From the NCBI GenBank assembly GCA_964019135.1, contig OZ025261.1:27388029-27452028 (forward strand): a stretch of 64,000 nucleotides of DNA. The letters are read 5' to 3'. Source of the DNA: Arenicola marina (Eukaryota > Annelida > Polychaeta > Arenicolidae). Numbering within the stretch: the stretch's first letter is position 1; every line of letters starts with the position of its first letter. A program made the translations under genes and the position numbers. This document shows positions 49,301 to 52,300 of the stretch, in pieces. The notes under the pieces are model-generated. The model worked only from the letters and a program-made list of their open reading frames with translations. It did no database searches and was not told where the DNA came from.

Positions 49301-52300
49301 TTAAAGCGTCCTGAATATACAGCCATCATGGTGATGCTTCTTAACGCCGCGGCTTGCCGTTACAGTAACTATACACAATATCTATCTACAGGAAATCCAG
49401 CGCCTGGAGCAAGAGTTGGGCCTCCCCGGCGAGCAGTGGGCCGTGTCCTTAATATACGGCCACCATGGTGATGCTTCTTCACGCCGCGGCTTGCCGTTAC
49501 AGTAACTATACACAATATCTATCTACAGGAAATCCAGCGCCTGGAGCAAGAGTTGGGCCTCCCCGGCGAGCAGTGGGCCGTGTCCTTAATATACGGCCAT
49601 CATGGTGATGCTTCTTAACGCCGCGGCTTGCCGTTGCAGTAACTATACACAATATCTATCTACAGGAAATCCAGCGCCTGGAGCAAGAGTTGGGCCTCCC
49701 CGGCGAGCAGTGGGCCGTGTCCTTAATATACGGCCATCATGGTGATGCTTCTTAACGCCGCGGCTTGCCGTTGCAGTAACTATACACAATATCTATCTAC
49801 AGGAATTCCAGCGCCTGGAGCAAGAGTTGGGCCTCCCCGGCGAGCAGTGGGCCGTGTCCTTAATATACGGCCATCATGGTGATGCTTCTTCACGCCGCGG
49901 CTTGCCGTTACAGTAACTATACACAATATCTATCTACAGGAAATCCAGCGCCTGGAGCAAGAGTTGGGCCTCCCCGGCGAGCAGTGGGCCGTGTCCTTAA
50001 TATACGGCCATCATGGTGATGCTTCTTAACGCCGCGGCTTGCCGTTGCAGTAACTATACACAATATCTATCTACAGGAATTCCAGCGCCTGGAGCAAGAG
50101 TTGGGCCTCCCCGGCGAGCAGTGGGCCGTGTCCTTAATATACGGCCATCATGGTGATGCTTCTTCACGCCGCGGCTTGCCGTTACAGTAATTATACACAA
50201 TATCTATCTACAGGAAATCCAGCACCTCGAGCAGGAGTTGGGCCTCCCCGGCGAGCAGTGGGCCGTGTCCTGGGAGAAGCTGGACGCCCCGTCCAGGGAG
50301 CATCTCCAGCGCCAGATGTCGCTCAACACGCAGCTGGTGCGCTCGCACGGCCGCCACCTCCACAAGCGGTCGACCATCGAGCTGCTGGTGAAGGGCAAGA
50401 TGCTGGGGGAGGCCGCCAAGATGTTCAGCCAGCAACACCACTTCGAGAAGTTCAACTACACGACGCCGGCCTCGTGCGACTACTGCTCGCACGTCCTGTG
50501 GGGGCTGCTCAAGACAGGTCAGTGTGGGGTGGCGCCATCTACTGGCTCCTAGCTCAGTTGTCAGGCCGGCTGAGCTGAGGCAGGTCAGTGTGGGGGCTGC
50601 TCAAGGCAGGTCAGTGTGGGGTGGCGCCATCTACTGGCTCCTAGCTCAGTTGTCAGGCCGGCTGAGCTGAGGCAGGTCAGTGTGGGGGCTGCTCAAGGCA
50701 GGTCAGTGTGGGGTGGCGCCATCTACTGGCTCCTAGCTCAGTTGTCAGGCCGGCTGAGCTGAGGCAGGTCAGTGTGGGGGCTGCTCAAGGCAGGTCAGTG
50801 TGGGGTGGCGCCATCTACTGGCTCCTAGCTCAGTTATCAGGCCGGCTGAGCTGAGGCAGGTCAGTGTGGGGTCTGCTCAAAACAGGTCAGTGCGTCGTGG
50901 CGCCATCTACTGGCTCCTAGCTCAGTTACCAGGCCGGCTGAGCTGCATATCAACAGGTCGTGGGTGCGAACCCTAGGGTTCCCCTAACCCAACCCTCGAA
51001 CCCTAGCATTCCGTCGCTTTCACAACTTATCACTATATATGGTCGATCCTTACGGCTTTTTGTTATTACAATTAATGTTATATTTGAACTTTTTTTCCAT
51101 TGCATGTATTTGTTTATTTGTTATTGGGAATCTAAAAAGCCAAATCACCTGCTTAACTATCTCGATACCCGAAATATCAAAAATTTAAACCTATTATTAT
51201 TTATTTAATTTCATCACGCTACGATTCGCCAACTTTTTTTTACACATTTAAGCGTATAAAATATTTCTCGTTCATTATATTTAAATATGTTAATTTTTTG
51301 TTATTAATTTATTGCCTGAGAAAATGAATCATTTCTTGCCATTTGGCCACGCAGTGGTAATGCCTTGCTTTAGCACCATTCAGCTTGCTCTGGTCACAAG
51401 GACCCGTGAGTTGAAAACTGTCGGGGCTGAACATTGTGCCCAGCTCTGTGCTGATGGCCTGTGCTCACCCCTGTGCTCCAGGCTCTCTGTTTCACCCCAC
51501 GTGCTCTGTGCTCACGGCTGTCTTTCTCTTCCGCTTTTCGCTGTCCGTCCGCCCGCTCGCCCGCCCGTCCGTCCGTGCCCCAGGCATGCGCTGTACGGAC
51601 TGCGGCTACAACTGCCACGAGAAGTGCATGCCGCACGCGCCCAAGAACTGCACGCGGCTACAGCCCATGGCCGAGTCCCGGTCCAGCATGACTAGCGTCT
51701 CCAAGGCCAGCATCGCCGAGACCGTGTCCCAGGCCGGAGGTGGGTGGGGGACGAGTAAGGGAGAGGGGTGAGAGGGGGGGGGGGGGTGTCACGGTCCAGG
51801 ATGACCAGCGTCTCCAAGGCCAGCATCGAGTTTTTGTATATTTGTGTCTTAGATGGAAGATAATGTCATATTTATATACTGTGTATATCAGTCAAATAAG
51901 TATTAGTATATAGAGACATATCAATTTTTCCATAAATATCAGCGGCAAGGAAGTTCCTGTTTGACCTTTGCCCTTTGCCCCGGCAGAGACGCGCACCCAC
52001 GAGGGTTACCTGTACAAGCGCGGCGCCCTCCTCAAGGGGTGGAAGCAGCGCTGGTTCGTCCTCGACTCCATGAAACACCAGCTCCGTTACTATGACAACC
52101 ACGAGGACACGAGCTGCAAGGGATTCATCGACCTGGCTGACGTGGAGTCCGTGCAGGCCATCCGCAACGTGCAGGGCGCCCCCAAGCGGGCGGACGACAA
52201 CTCCTTCTTCGAGGTCAGTTCAAGGTCTCTCCCTGAGGTTTGCCAAGGTCGCTCCCTGGGGATTGCCAAGGTTGCGCCATGAGGATTGCCAAGGTCGCTC

